From NCBI RefSeq assembly GCF_002161285.1, contig NZ_NFHH01000030.1, positions 1 through 45,097 on the forward strand: DNA of 45,097 nt, given 5' to 3'. This document shows positions 1 to 8,927 of the stretch, piece by piece (position 1 is the stretch's first letter; the number at the start of each line of letters is the position of its first letter). This DNA comes from Blautia sp. An81 (lineage in GTDB: Bacteria > Bacillota > Clostridia > Lachnospirales > Lachnospiraceae). The translations under genes were made by a program, and so were the position numbers. Below the pieces are notes generated by a model that saw nothing but the letters and a program-made list of their open reading frames with translations, was not told where the DNA came from and ran no database searches.

Positions 1-161
1 TTACAATTTTTTTCATAGCCCAGAGTTGCATCCATCTCGGCTTCCAGAAGCTCCTGCAATATATCTTTGAAGCTGTCTTTGAGAAGGGAGTAAACATCAG
101 CCACACTGGTAATGTTGTTTTCTGTAATAATCTGTCGGATTTGGTCTTTTGCTACTGCCAT
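1..161 (-). CDS. IS256-family transposase, N-terminal 53 residues (partial)
   Basis: Reading from ATG at 161 gives MAVAKDQIRQIITENN..., continuing through SLLKDSFKDILQELLEAEMD and GYEKN. This is the conserved N-terminus of IS256/MULE-type DDE transposases (the QELLEAEMD...LGYEK signature). The frame is open to base 3 and continues off the left edge, so it is partial by position and shows no sign of decay. A good ribosome site (AAAGGAG) lies 8 bases before the ATG. The catalytic DDE residues are not in the window. Confidence 0.85.
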   Translation of the reverse strand, partial: MAVAKDQIRQIITENNITSVADVYSLLKDSFKDILQELLEAEMDATLGYEKNC

Positions 162-179
162 AAATAAACTCCTTTTCGA

Positions 180-206
180 TAAGAATTGTCATATCTGTAA
201 TTCTTA
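180..206 (-). other. Hairpin in the transposase leader, next to the ribosome site
   Basis: TAAGAATT and AATTCTTA form an 8-bp stem around an 11-base loop, directly upstream of the AAAGGAG of the transposase. Some insertion sequences use leader hairpins like this to stop translation on read-through transcripts from outside. That role is inferred here. Confidence 0.35.
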
Positions 207-417
207 CCAAAAAGGAGCCATTTTTTACCAAAGCCACAAAGTTTTTTACACTACCAAAAAGATTCATGCGTACGTCGTGACTGAAGTTAATTTTTAGTTG
301 CCCAATTTCAAAAAAGTCGTTATAATAATCTTGTTTTAGCATAGTTCCATTATAACATGGAACGGAGAGAAAGGTGGTTTGTCGTTAGCCATCTTTTTCT
401 TTTTTTAGTAAAAATTT

Positions 418-457
418 CAGGGGCCGGAGTAACTCATGCGAGTTACTCCGGCCCCTG
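418..457 (-). terminator. Strong rho-independent terminator after the XRE gene
   Basis: A perfect 18-bp inverted repeat (arm CAGGGGCCGGAGTAACTC) encloses the loop ATGC. On the minus strand it is followed by AAATTTTTAC, then a stretch rich in A and G. It lies 51 bases past the stop of the XRE gene and is the natural end of the left ICE transcript. The rest of 266-505 shows no gene I can support. Confidence 0.8.
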
Positions 458-508
458 TTTGGAACTATCTATTTCCCGATAGCCCCCGCTTCTTATCTCA
501 TCTCTATG

Positions 509-844
509 TTACACATAAAAACCATGCTCCTCAATGCCTTTTTCCAGAATACAGTTGATCAGTTCCTCAAGCTCCACGTTGTTAATCTCGCTGACAACGA
601 TCAGCTTGGCAAGGGTATCCTTCGGAACAGATACCGCATAACTCTCCTCATCTGCACGAAGCTCATGGACACAGATGCCAAGTCCCTCTGCAATCTTGCA
701 CATAACGCCAAGCTCCGGCTCCTTAACCCCTGCCATAATATCAAGGATTGTTCTCTCCGGCACACCGGAAATTCTGGAAAGCTCCGCAATCCCGATTTCT
801 TCCTCTTTCATCACGTTTAATAACTTATCTCCTGTTGTATACAT
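509..844 (-). CDS. XRE/Cro-type helix-turn-helix regulator
   Basis: A 111-residue protein. Residues about 5-60 form a lambda-repressor-like DNA-binding domain: GIAELSRISGVPERTILDIMAG is the helix-turn-helix, followed by CKIAEGLGICVHEL. The C-terminal 45 residues are mostly helical, with no recognisable effector domain. The start is ATG at 844 with GGAGGAGTGGGAT ahead of it. It is the last gene of the ICE transcript before the strong terminator. Small XRE proteins at this position in Tn1549-like elements are presumed to control transfer or maintenance genes; the target is unknown. Confidence 0.8.
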   Translation of the reverse strand: MYTTGDKLLNVMKEEEIGIAELSRISGVPERTILDIMAGVKEPELGVMCKIAEGLGICVHELRADEESYAVSVPKDTLAKLIVVSEINNVELEELINCILEKGIEEHGFYV

Positions 845-856
845 ATCCCACTCCTC

Positions 857-1960
857 CTATATTACGGCTTCCTTTTTCTTTTCTGGTGCAGAATGCTCCT
901 TTCCGGCATTCATCTTAATAACAGCATCCTTCTTCTCTGCAAGTTTCTCTTTTACTGAAACACGCTCATGGCGGTTATCTCTTTTTTCCTCTTTCTGCTT
1001 GGCACGTTCCTCTGCCCGATCACTGCGGAAGAGTTCATGTTCTTTGGCATCATACTCATACACATGATCCGAAAGACGTTCTCCCGGCGCCACCTGTGTC
1101 TGATTTACTTCCTGTACCATCTGCTCAAGTTCTTTAAACTCCATTCCCGCATCTTTCGGTATAATCAGAGTTTCGTGGATTGAAGAAGGCAGCATGTAAA
1201 AATCTCCTACCTTCTCAGCAATCTCCTGTCTGATATCGTCGTTTAAAATTGCAGCCGCCCCATATACTTTTGTATCATTTGTCAGCACAAACATGGTATC
1301 GGGAATATCCGGCATCATCTGCATTGCCATTTCTTTTGCTTCATCCATACCCACATTTTGTTCTCTTGCAATATCAACTGCAATCATCTCCGCAACCGTC
1401 TCATTCATTCCTTTGAAACTATGTGGCTGCAAAGTATCCATATTCTGTAACGCCTGGTCATGCAGTTCTTCAAGTGTGATTCCATATCCGTCCATCAGAT
1501 TATCTGTAATGGTTATGGTTGCAGTCCCTTCTCCTGTTTTATCCATTAAAATCTGATACACAACTGCTAAATCTTCCAGCTTGGAATACGGTTTATCCTG
1601 AAGAAACTGCTGATTTGCTTCCTCGTTGATCAGCTTACATACAATTTTTTCCTTAATCTTGTCAAAATCGGTAACTGCCGATACATCTATATCGTGGTCA
1701 ATATAATGTGACTGATACACACTTGCAATCTGAGCTAATACATCATCCAATTCAGCACCATCCTGTATCTGCTCAAAATATGGATTCAGATAAATGGTAG
1801 GTGCAATATTGCTTTCTTCTGTTCTTACCATCAGACCGTCCAGAACACAGTCATTATTCTTTACAATCTGATTGACCTCAACTGCAGCATCTGCAAACTT
1901 TTCAGGAAGAAAATCCTGTATCTGTTCTTTTACCTGTTCTACAAAATCTCTGTATTCCAT
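857..1960 (-). CDS. DUF5688-type ICE protein
   Basis: A 367-residue soluble protein matching the DUF5688 family seen on Firmicutes conjugative elements. It opens MEYRDFVEQVKEQIQ, then the typical NDCVLDGLMVRTEESNIAPT and IYLNPYF segments, followed by an alpha/beta body. The last 60 residues are highly charged (RAEERAKQKEEKRDNRHER) and probably disordered or nucleic-acid binding. There is no signal peptide or membrane segment. Its ATG overlaps the stop of the upstream 44-residue ORF (TAATG), so the two are translationally coupled. Function is unknown; the family assignment is from recognition of the N-terminal half. Confidence 0.7.
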   Translation of the reverse strand: MEYRDFVEQVKEQIQDFLPEKFADAAVEVNQIVKNNDCVLDGLMVRTEESNIAPTIYLNPYFEQIQDGAELDDVLAQIASVYQSHYIDHDIDVSAVTDFDKIKEKIVCKLINEEANQQFLQDKPYSKLEDLAVVYQILMDKTGEGTATITITDNLMDGYGITLEELHDQALQNMDTLQPHSFKGMNETVAEMIAVDIAREQNVGMDEAKEMAMQMMPDIPDTMFVLTNDTKVYGAAAILNDDIRQEIAEKVGDFYMLPSSIHETLIIPKDAGMEFKELEQMVQEVNQTQVAPGERLSDHVYEYDAKEHELFRSDRAEERAKQKEEKRDNRHERVSVKEKLAEKKDAVIKMNAGKEHSAPEKKKEAVI

Positions 1961-2094
1961 TACTTTTTCTCTCCCTTCTTGGTGTCATTCTGTGATTTAT
2001 CTGTCAGCTTTGATACTGTGGCACCATACATCTGGTACCTCTTCATCATGTTTCTCTGGCTTGTTACATTGATTTCTTTTTCTAACTGCTTCAT
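1960..2094 (-). CDS. Small ICE protein, 44 residues
   Basis: This frame starts at ATG 2094 with GGGAGGAAAGCCAGA ahead of it and ends in a TAA that shares one base with the next ATG. The product begins MKQLEKEINVTSQRNMM and ends KKGEKK; it is basic and likely helical. Both flanking genes are tightly packed against it, and the ribosome site is good, which supports a real gene. Function is unknown. Confidence 0.6.
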   Translation of the reverse strand: MKQLEKEINVTSQRNMMKRYQMYGATVSKLTDKSQNDTKKGEKK

Positions 2095-2108
2095 TCTGGC
2101 TTTCCTCC

Positions 2109-2375
2109 CTATTCTGCTTTTCTTCCAAATGAAAACGTATCTTCCTTTTCCTTTTTCGGGGCAAATCTGCCTTTGACTTCCAAAAGCCTTTTTTCCATAA
2201 TGGAAAACATGGCTTCCACCTGCTCCTGTGTGTACTCATAATTGGTGCGGTTGGAAAGGTTCTCAAGCCTGCCGATTGCATCAATGACTTTGTTCACACG
2301 ATACTCCCCAAGACGGACAAACTTGTCCGCCTTGCTCTCATTGTCCTGTACTTTCTTTGTTTCTTCTGCTCCCAT
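2109..2375 (-). CDS. Conserved ICE protein, 88 residues, unknown function
   Basis: An acidic N-terminus (MGAEETKKVQDNESKADKF) leads into a helical core with YRVNKVIDAIGRLENLS and EQVEAMFSIMEKRLLEVKG, and a short lysine-rich tail. It has no membrane segment. The start at 2375 follows AAAAGGAGGACGTAACA, an excellent ribosome site, and begins 15 bases after the topB stop. Proteins of this shape follow topB in Tn1549-like elements, but I know of no assigned function. Confidence 0.65.
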   Translation of the reverse strand: MGAEETKKVQDNESKADKFVRLGEYRVNKVIDAIGRLENLSNRTNYEYTQEQVEAMFSIMEKRLLEVKGRFAPKKEKEDTFSFGRKAE

Positions 2376-2390
2376 TGTTACGTCCTCCTT

Positions 2391-4501
2391 TTATTTTTTC
2401 TTTCCTGTAAATTTCCTTTTGGGAAACTCCATGACAAACTTAAACTGCACACCGGACTTTTCTTCTCCGTCCTTTGTGTAGTGGTATTCTTCCGTACCGC
2501 TCGGAATGATATAGGCATCGTATTTCTTGCCCGCCTTGCTTGTAAGCCCCTTTAACAGCGTCTTTTTCCCGGCAAGCAGCTTTCCACCTGTTCATCTGAT
2601 AGGGAAACGCCCATGATCCGGCTTACATTCATGCCGCACTTATTCTTGCAGAAAGCTCCGTATTTTCCCTTTACCACCTCTCCGCCGCAGTTCGGACATT
2701 TACCAAGTACCTTCTGCTCCTGTGCGAACATCTTTTTCTGCTCGTCACTGACTTCGTGGTAGGTGTGGATTAAGTCAGATACCATTGTTTCAATATCTGC
2801 CATAAAGTCCTCACGCTCCATCTCTCCCTTTGCAACAAGGGTAAGGGCATTTTCCCAGTCAGCGGTAAGTTTCGGGGACTTTACCACATCGGGAAGCACC
2901 GTAATCAGCTTCATTCCGTCCTCTGTAGGAATCATCTGCTTTTTCTCACGCTTTACAAAACCGTCCTTAACTAACTTCTCGATAATGTCTGCTCTGGTGG
3001 CAGGTGTACCGAGTCCTTTGCGCTCCACATCGTCACTCATGTCCTCATTTCCAGCTCGCTCCATTGCAGACAAAAGGGAATCTTCCGTAAAGTGCTTCGG
3101 CGGTGTGGTGTAATGCTCGCTGATCTTTGTCTGTGCCCCGTCAAAGGTCTGCCCCTCAGAAAGCTCCGGCAGTTTCTTATCCTCCTGCTCTTTATCCTCC
3201 GTTGTCTTAAAAGAACGCTTAAAGGCGTCCTCAAAATCTTTCCACCCGTTTTTTAAGACTGACTTGCCGGAAGCAGCAAAGGTGTAACCGCCACAGGAAA
3301 GCCCTGCCTTAACCGTTTCATAAAGATGTTTCTCCCCCGTAGCACACAGCAACCTGTTGGCCACAAGGGATAAAATCTTTCGCTCCGTTTCCGGCAGGGC
3401 TGCAAGGTCAGCTTTGGCAATCTCCATTGTAGGGATAATCGCATGGTGGTCTGTAACCTTTTTGCTATTTAACACACGCTTAATATCCGGATTGAACATC
3501 ATATTTTCCTCAAACAAAATGGAACTGAAAATTGCTTCAATCACATTTCCGGCTGTCTGCTCCATATCGTCAGACAAATACTGGCTGTCCGTTCTCGGAT
3601 AGGTACACAGCTTCTTTTCATAAAGGCTCTGGGTGTACTCTAAGGTCTGTTTTGCGGTAAAACCAAATAAGCGATTGGCATCCCTCTGGAGCGTGGTAAG
3701 GTCATAGAGCTTCGGCGGTGCTACCGTCTTTTCTTCCTTTGCCACAGACGTAACAAGAGCCTGTCCGTTCAGACAAGCTCCTGCAACCTTTTCCGCTTCC
3801 GTTTTACTATCAATCCTCTCTGTGACTGCATCCACGCCGCCACAGAGGATATGAGCCATGAAATACTGCTCTTTCTTGAAATTCATAATCTTGCTTTCAC
3901 GCTCCACAAGCATTGCAAGGGTAGGTGTCTGTACCCTGCCCACCTTTAACACCTTGCCGCCATATAAAACGGTAAAAAGCCTTGTACCATTGATACCCAC
4001 AAGCCAGTCTGCTTCCTGTCTGCAAAGTGCGGAATGGTATAAGTGATCGTAGTCACTTCCCGGCTTTAAATTCTCAAAACCTTCCCTTATGGCACTTTCC
4101 TCCATGGAAGAAATCCATAAGCGTTTCATGGGCTTATTGCAGGAAGCCATGTTGTAGACCAGACGGAAGATAAGCTCTCCTTCCCGTCCGGCATCGGTGG
4201 CACACACTACCTCGTCCACTCTACTATCATGCAAAAGACCATAAAGCACATCATACTGCTCTTTGGTATCCTCCTTAATCTCATACTGCCAATGCTCCGG
4301 ATTGACCGGAAGGCTCTCGTAAGTCCATTTCTTCCACTGTTCTCCATAGCTTTCCGGTTCCGCAAGCTCGATTAAGTGTCCCACGCACCAGCTTACAAGA
4401 TAGCCGCCGCCATCAAAATATCCGTCCTGTCTGTCTAAGGCTCCCAATACATCGGCTATGCTTTTCGCCACACTAGGCTTTTCTGCGATTACTAACTGCA
4501 T
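2391..4501 (-). pseudogene. topB: DNA topoisomerase III, frameshifted near the C-terminus
   Basis: A type IA topoisomerase of the ICE class, which relaxes or decatenates DNA, presumably during transfer or replication of the element. The N-terminal Toprim domain shows IAEKPSVAK (residues 5-13) and TDAGREGE (about 100). The active-site tyrosine lies in CTYPRTDSQ (about 300), and a CPNCGG...CKNKCG zinc ribbon sits near 600. The uninterrupted frame has 649 codons and stops at 2552. A second frame continues from about 2577 to the TAA at 2391, reading KGLTSKAGKKYDAYIIPSG and on to EFPKRKFTGKKK, the usual C-terminus. One missing base near 2577-2579 (GAAAGC-TGCTTG instead of GAAAGCCTGCTTG) explains the break. 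The catalytic core is intact, so the product may still work. The ATG directly abuts the stop of the DUF4366 gene. Confidence 0.85.
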
Positions 4502-6085
4502 TTATTCGTCCTCCTCATCGTCTTTTTCAAAGAAATCGTCCTCTGTGTCCTCGGTTTCGTCCTCATCTTCCAAGACTTCTTCTTCCTCGTCCTCCTCATC
4601 ATCTTCATCAATGAACTGCTCTTTCTTTTTCTTGACTACCTTGAAATAGTAGCCTGCACCGATGCCAATAACTGCAATGATGCCAAGCACGATATAGGTT
4701 CCCATCGGATTGTCGGTCTGTGCGGGCTGTTCTTCCGGTTCCTTGGTACTTTCTTCTGTACTTTCCTCACCGTCCTCCGGTAATTCTTCTGTTTCTTCAG
4801 TATTCGTTTCTGCATTGTTGTTCGGCAGTGCGCTGTCACTTACCGGGATTGCAGACTCCAGTGCTGCGGAATTTTTCGGAAGGGTTTCGCTGTTATCCGT
4901 TGTCGTATTTAACAGATCATTTTCACTGATTTCGGTAAGGAAATAAACCATTTCCTCATCACCGTCCCTGTCGATAATCAGATAAAACACCTTATCGCTT
5001 GCTGTCTGAATGGTATAAAACTCTTTCCCCCTCTCCGACTGTTCTGCATTATTTTCTGTCTGCTCCGAAGCATCTGCTTCCTGCATGGCGGCTTTCTTCT
5101 GATCTGCAAGGCTTGTTTCCGATGTGGTATTGCCCTCGCTGTCTGTTTTCGTATGCTCCGTTACCTGTCCGGTAGCAGAGGAAGGCTTGGTTGCTTCTGC
5201 ACTGACCGGGAGCTGCTTAGCCGGATCGCTTTCGTTACTGTCCTCCGCTTCCGGATCAGTGTAATACGGGTTGGCTGTCTTATAGACCTCCGACATATTT
5301 CCGGCATTGTCCATTGCGGAAATGGTAAAATACTGATATCCTGCATCAAACTGTTGCAGACGGATATTCAAAACGCCATTCGTCAGCTCTGTAAACTCAT
5401 AACCATTCACATAGACTGCCTTGATACCGGAATCCGTATCGTGTGCCTGTACGCTTAACAGACCATCGCTGACCGCCGCATTTAAAGTTGGCTTGGTAAA
5501 ATCAAAGCATTTAATATAACGGTTTTTCTCATAGGTATTGCCCTTCTGGTCTGTCACAAGCACATAGACGGTGCAATTTTCCGAAATCTCCACATACATA
5601 TCCTCTGTGATGTCTGTCCAGCTTCCATTCTGTGCGACTTTCGCCTGTACGCTTTTTACGGTAAAGTTGCCGGACTTTGCCACATCTTCAACTAAGACAG
5701 GTACCTTTGTGGTATCATTGTGCCACCCTGTCGGTGTATTGATTGTGATTTTCACGTTGGGATTCACATACTCACAAAGACTGTAATCCTCTTTACAGAC
5801 CTCACATTCCTTATCCACCGAGTACTGTGAGCATTTTTCCTTACAGGTACATTCCGGTGTGGGAATGTCATTGCCGGACAACGTTGAGCTTTCCTGTTCA
5901 CTTTCTTCTTCTGTTTCCGTAGACGATGTTTCTGCTTCACTCTCATTTTCCTCTGCATCCGTATCCTGTGCCTGTACCGATACAGTATTGACGCTGTTTG
6001 CCATAAATGCCCCAATCGGCATACAGAACAATACTGCCGACAAGATAAGGGACATGATCACCTTAACTGATAACTTTTTCTTCAT
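4502..6085 (-). CDS. DUF4366-type cell-surface protein of the ICE (CD1107 family)
   Basis: A 527-residue secreted, membrane-anchored protein. Residues 1-40 are a signal peptide (KKKLSVKVIMSLILSAVLF). A Cys-rich patch follows (CTCKEKCSQ...CEVCKEDYSLC), then Ig/cadherin-like beta modules (VKITINTPTGWHNDT; YFTISAMDNAGNMSEVY) and the DUF4366-like segment FYTIQTASDKVFYLIIDRDGD. After a Ser/Thr/Glu-rich stalk comes a transmembrane helix (about 465-485, GTYIVLGIIAVIGIGAGYYF), then a very acidic cytoplasmic tail of Asp/Glu runs. The family is encoded beside the secretion genes of Tn1549/CTn elements and is inferred to act at the mating surface. It overlaps the upstream DUF4315 gene by 23 bases. Confidence 0.85.
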   Translation of the reverse strand: MKKKLSVKVIMSLILSAVLFCMPIGAFMANSVNTVSVQAQDTDAEENESEAETSSTETEEESEQESSTLSGNDIPTPECTCKEKCSQYSVDKECEVCKEDYSLCEYVNPNVKITINTPTGWHNDTTKVPVLVEDVAKSGNFTVKSVQAKVAQNGSWTDITEDMYVEISENCTVYVLVTDQKGNTYEKNRYIKCFDFTKPTLNAAVSDGLLSVQAHDTDSGIKAVYVNGYEFTELTNGVLNIRLQQFDAGYQYFTISAMDNAGNMSEVYKTANPYYTDPEAEDSNESDPAKQLPVSAEATKPSSATGQVTEHTKTDSEGNTTSETSLADQKKAAMQEADASEQTENNAEQSERGKEFYTIQTASDKVFYLIIDRDGDEEMVYFLTEISENDLLNTTTDNSETLPKNSAALESAIPVSDSALPNNNAETNTEETEELPEDGEESTEESTKEPEEQPAQTDNPMGTYIVLGIIAVIGIGAGYYFKVVKKKKEQFIDEDDEEDEEEEVLEDEDETEDTEDDFFEKDDEEDE

Positions 6086-6320
6086 TTCCTGTTCTCTCCT
6101 TTTCTTTTTGTGCTAATAACTGCAAAATCTCGTCCTCGCTGAATTTGATAAGTAATTGCAGCTTCTCGGACGAGATTTTATGCTTTTCGATAATATCCAG
6201 TTTTTCAGCTCTTTCCGCCATACGTTTTTCTTCTTCCAGGTTCTTTAACTTTGCCTGTATGGTGGCGAGCTGTTCTTTTGTCTTTGTGATTTCCTTTTCT
6301 ATTCTCTGGCTTTTTGTCAT
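6063..6320 (-). CDS. DUF4315 family protein, coiled coil
   Basis: An 85-residue charged helical protein. MTKSQRIEKEITKTKEQLATI and ILQLLAQKEKERTG match the DUF4315 family, which is found almost only beside DUF4366 genes on conjugative elements. Heptad-like Leu/Ile spacing through residues 5-55 suggests a coiled coil. It starts 16 bases after the wall-hydrolase stop, with AGAGGAAGTGAGATATT before ATG 6320, and overlaps the DUF4366 start. Its role in the secretion machine is unknown. Confidence 0.8.
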   Translation of the reverse strand: MTKSQRIEKEITKTKEQLATIQAKLKNLEEEKRMAERAEKLDIIEKHKISSEKLQLLIKFSEDEILQLLAQKEKERTGNEEKVIS

Positions 6321-6335
6321 AATATCTCACTTCCT

Positions 6336-8927
6336 CTAATTCAATCTTCCAAAACTGTAAAAATGGCTCTGCCAGTACGGAGTATTAATGGAAGCATATT
6401 TGATTGGATCGCCACAGTGTATCATTACCCCGTTGCCGCAGTAGATTCCTACATGACTGACTGCACCTGCTGAATTATAGGTGCCTGTGAAAAAGATAAT
6501 GTCTCCCGCTTTCGCTTCGCTTGCCGATACGGGAGTACACTGGTCATAAATGCCCTGTGCGGTTGTTCGTGGCAGATTGTGTACGCCGCTGTTGGTAAAT
6601 ACCCAGCACACAAAACCGGAACAGTCAAAACTTGTGGACGGGGACGAACCTCCCCATACATACGGATAGCCTAAATACTTGACTGCTTCCTCCATAAGTG
6701 CCTGTACGGTTGCATCATCATAGGAATCCGGTGGTATGGCATTTCCCGGCGCACCGCCACCTCCCGGACTTTCCCCATAAAGCGTTCCCTCGCCTACATC
6801 AAAATAAAATAACGGATTGTAATACTCTCCGTTATACAAACACTCGATATGCAGATGGCTTCCGGTACTGCTTCCGGTGTTTCCCGTAGTTCCGATTACC
6901 GTCCCTTTGGTTATGCTCTGACCTGCACTGACACTCAGGCTATCCATGTGGGCATATTTTGTAGTATAACCGTCTTTTTCGATGACCACATAATTCCCGT
7001 AATAGCTGTCATAAGCTGCTGTCGTGACTGTACCGTCATGGGCTGCATAAACGGTTGTGCCTGTGGGCACTGCTATATCCACGCCCCTATGCAGTTCCTC
7101 ATTTCCTGTATTCGGGTTCTTGCGGTATCCGTAATAGCTTGAAATATAGTTATACCAGTATAGATCAAGCGGAGAAGCAAACTGCTGTAAAAGCCCGCCA
7201 GTCTCTGCATACATGGCATAAATCTCTGTCTGCTCCGCATCCATCTTTCCGGCAACAATGGTTTCCAATGGTTTGACCGTAAGCACTACCCTTAATATGC
7301 TGACTTCGTATTCCTCCTCTTCCTCGTATTCGTATTCTTCCTCTGTCTCCTCTCCTGTTACCGGATCAGTAACAGTGCGTGTACCTGTCTTGGTTACTGT
7401 CCTTGTCCTTGTTTCCGTATCTGGTGTAAGAGTCAGCGTATACATCTCATCAAAAAGAGCCTGTACCTCGCTTTCCACCTCACTTGCGGTAAACTCCGTA
7501 TGGACAGCCGATAAATACCCGATCAGCGTAAACGGATTGTGCCCGATTTCCCCCAGATTATAGGAATACTCATCATATCCCGGATAATCGGTTTCGATGT
7601 TGTCAATCTCGTTCTGAAGGTCAAGCTCCAGTCTGGTAAACTGCAAGTCTGTCGCATCAATCTCTGCCGGTTCGCTCAAATAGCTTGCCGCAAGCACCGT
7701 AGACTGCGTATCTGCAAACATCGCCCCACAGGACGATACCGAGGTCATAATCATAATAAGAAGCACCGCCATGATACCAACCGTTATGAGAACACCCGCA
7801 TTTTTGCTTGCAATCTCCTGTAATTTCTTTGCTATGGCGGTTGCAGTATTGGCAGTCTTTGACACTGCTTCCTGTGCCGCTTTTGTGGCAGCTCCCTTCT
7901 GTCTTGCTTTCATATACTCCCGTTTGATGCGCTGTTTCTGTAAACGCTTCTGCAATGCTTTTTTCTGCATCTGCGGGTTTTCCTCCAAGAACTTCTGGTA
8001 CTGGAAGTTGACCTCTTTCTGAAACTGCTTTTTTTCCAGCTTCGCTATTTTCGCCCGCTGTCTTGCTTCCTTTCCCTTATAGTGCCTTTTTACAAAACCA
8101 ATCAGTTCCTCACCCTTCTGCTCCGTTTTATGGGCACCTTCCACAGCAGAGTTTTCTTTTTCGTTCTCGGCAATTTTGCCATGCACGAAATTTCTGCTTT
8201 CAGTCTGCATTCGCCGCATGGTGGTCTTAGAAAGGCTCTCCTGCTTAAAAGGCTTCTCCTTATCCAGCGGAACAACCACATATTTCCCCTTGCCCGTTTC
8301 CTCGTCAAAGACTCTCTGCAAGGTATATTCCCGCTTCTTGGGAAGTTTTCCTCTAGCCTTTTTGACCTTCTCTGCGGCTTTCTGCGCCTGTTTCTGTTTC
8401 TTTTTTAATTTCTCGCTTCCGGTAAACTCCGAAGCACGATCCTCCGTAAAGACCTTTCCGGCATCTTCCGTAAAAACGGTATCTTTGGCTTTTTCCCTGT
8501 GTTTATGCTCTCGCTGCACACGCTTTTTGTGGTATTTGCCCTTTTCCTGTGACTGCCTGTAAGTGTCCATGCGGTGGTAACCCTCTTTTTCTTCCTGCCT
8601 TTTCCCGTTTTCCTCCGTCTGACCGGAATTATCCTGTCCGGAAAACGTGTTCTCGGCTTTGGTAAATGCCACCTTTTCCTCCTGTCCCTTATCGGCACCG
8701 GACTTCTGGACATTTTGTCCAAAAGTTTCCCCATACTCCTTTTTCGCATGGCTTTTCGATGCGCCGGGCTTTTGTGAAGCTCCTGTTTTCTCCTGAAAGA
8801 CATCGGAAGCTCTCGGCTGAAAATCTGAGCCGCCGCTTTTTTGAAAGTCTGGATTGCCTTCCTTTTGAAATTCTTTCACAGCCTTTTTATGGAAAGCGGC
8901 ACTTTTTCCTGTCTTTTTATCTGCCAT
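6336..8927 (-). CDS. Bifunctional M23/NlpC-P60 wall hydrolase of the conjugation machine (CD1108 family)
   Basis: An 863-residue membrane protein that opens peptidoglycan for the secretion channel, the job of VirB1/Tn916 Orf14-type proteins. Residues 1-370 are a long, basic, disordered cytoplasmic region. A transmembrane helix at about 379-400 (VLITVGIMAVLLIMIM) is followed by an extracellular part. An M23 LytM domain at about 610-700 has HRGVDIAVP and SHLHIEC zinc-site motifs. An NlpC/P60 domain at about 745-863 has the catalytic Cys in FDCSGFVCW and His in HVGIYCGNG. Its ATG overlaps the virB4 stop (TAATG). One copy of the 25-bp ICE palindrome (8702-8726) is read as codons within the disordered N-terminal part. 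Confidence 0.93.
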   Translation of the reverse strand: MADKKTGKSAAFHKKAVKEFQKEGNPDFQKSGGSDFQPRASDVFQEKTGASQKPGASKSHAKKEYGETFGQNVQKSGADKGQEEKVAFTKAENTFSGQDNSGQTEENGKRQEEKEGYHRMDTYRQSQEKGKYHKKRVQREHKHREKAKDTVFTEDAGKVFTEDRASEFTGSEKLKKKQKQAQKAAEKVKKARGKLPKKREYTLQRVFDEETGKGKYVVVPLDKEKPFKQESLSKTTMRRMQTESRNFVHGKIAENEKENSAVEGAHKTEQKGEELIGFVKRHYKGKEARQRAKIAKLEKKQFQKEVNFQYQKFLEENPQMQKKALQKRLQKQRIKREYMKARQKGAATKAAQEAVSKTANTATAIAKKLQEIASKNAGVLITVGIMAVLLIMIMTSVSSCGAMFADTQSTVLAASYLSEPAEIDATDLQFTRLELDLQNEIDNIETDYPGYDEYSYNLGEIGHNPFTLIGYLSAVHTEFTASEVESEVQALFDEMYTLTLTPDTETRTRTVTKTGTRTVTDPVTGEETEEEYEYEEEEEYEVSILRVVLTVKPLETIVAGKMDAEQTEIYAMYAETGGLLQQFASPLDLYWYNYISSYYGYRKNPNTGNEELHRGVDIAVPTGTTVYAAHDGTVTTAAYDSYYGNYVVIEKDGYTTKYAHMDSLSVSAGQSITKGTVIGTTGNTGSSTGSHLHIECLYNGEYYNPLFYFDVGEGTLYGESPGGGGAPGNAIPPDSYDDATVQALMEEAVKYLGYPYVWGGSSPSTSFDCSGFVCWVFTNSGVHNLPRTTAQGIYDQCTPVSASEAKAGDIIFFTGTYNSAGAVSHVGIYCGNGVMIHCGDPIKYASINTPYWQSHFYSFGRLN
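8702..8726. repeat. ICE palindrome, copy 1, inside the wall-hydrolase gene
   Basis: Arms ACTTCTGGAC and GTCCAAAAGT flank ATTTT. It is identical in design to the intergenic copies but is translated here, as GQNVQKSG, in the disordered N-terminal region of the M23/NlpC protein, about 70 codons from its start. Confidence 0.85.

Larger units (their letters stand above)
1..265 (-). mobile_element. IS256-family insertion sequence, 5' end, cut by the window edge
   Basis: The minus strand carries the start of an IS256-type transposase with its leader. The outer end is placed near 255-265, where the minus strand reads GTAGTGTAAAAAACTTTG, resembling the GTGTAAA-type ends of this family; this boundary is a guess because the other end and the target duplication are outside the window. 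It sits just beyond the XRE gene of the ICE, where such elements usually carry their relaxase gene. Confidence 0.65.

Noticed and set aside
97-342. 81-residue minus-strand frame that crosses the IS end
   Set aside because: It overlaps the transposase start and its leader hairpin in another frame. A TATAAT near 349-354 may be a promoter, but the frame itself is not convincing.
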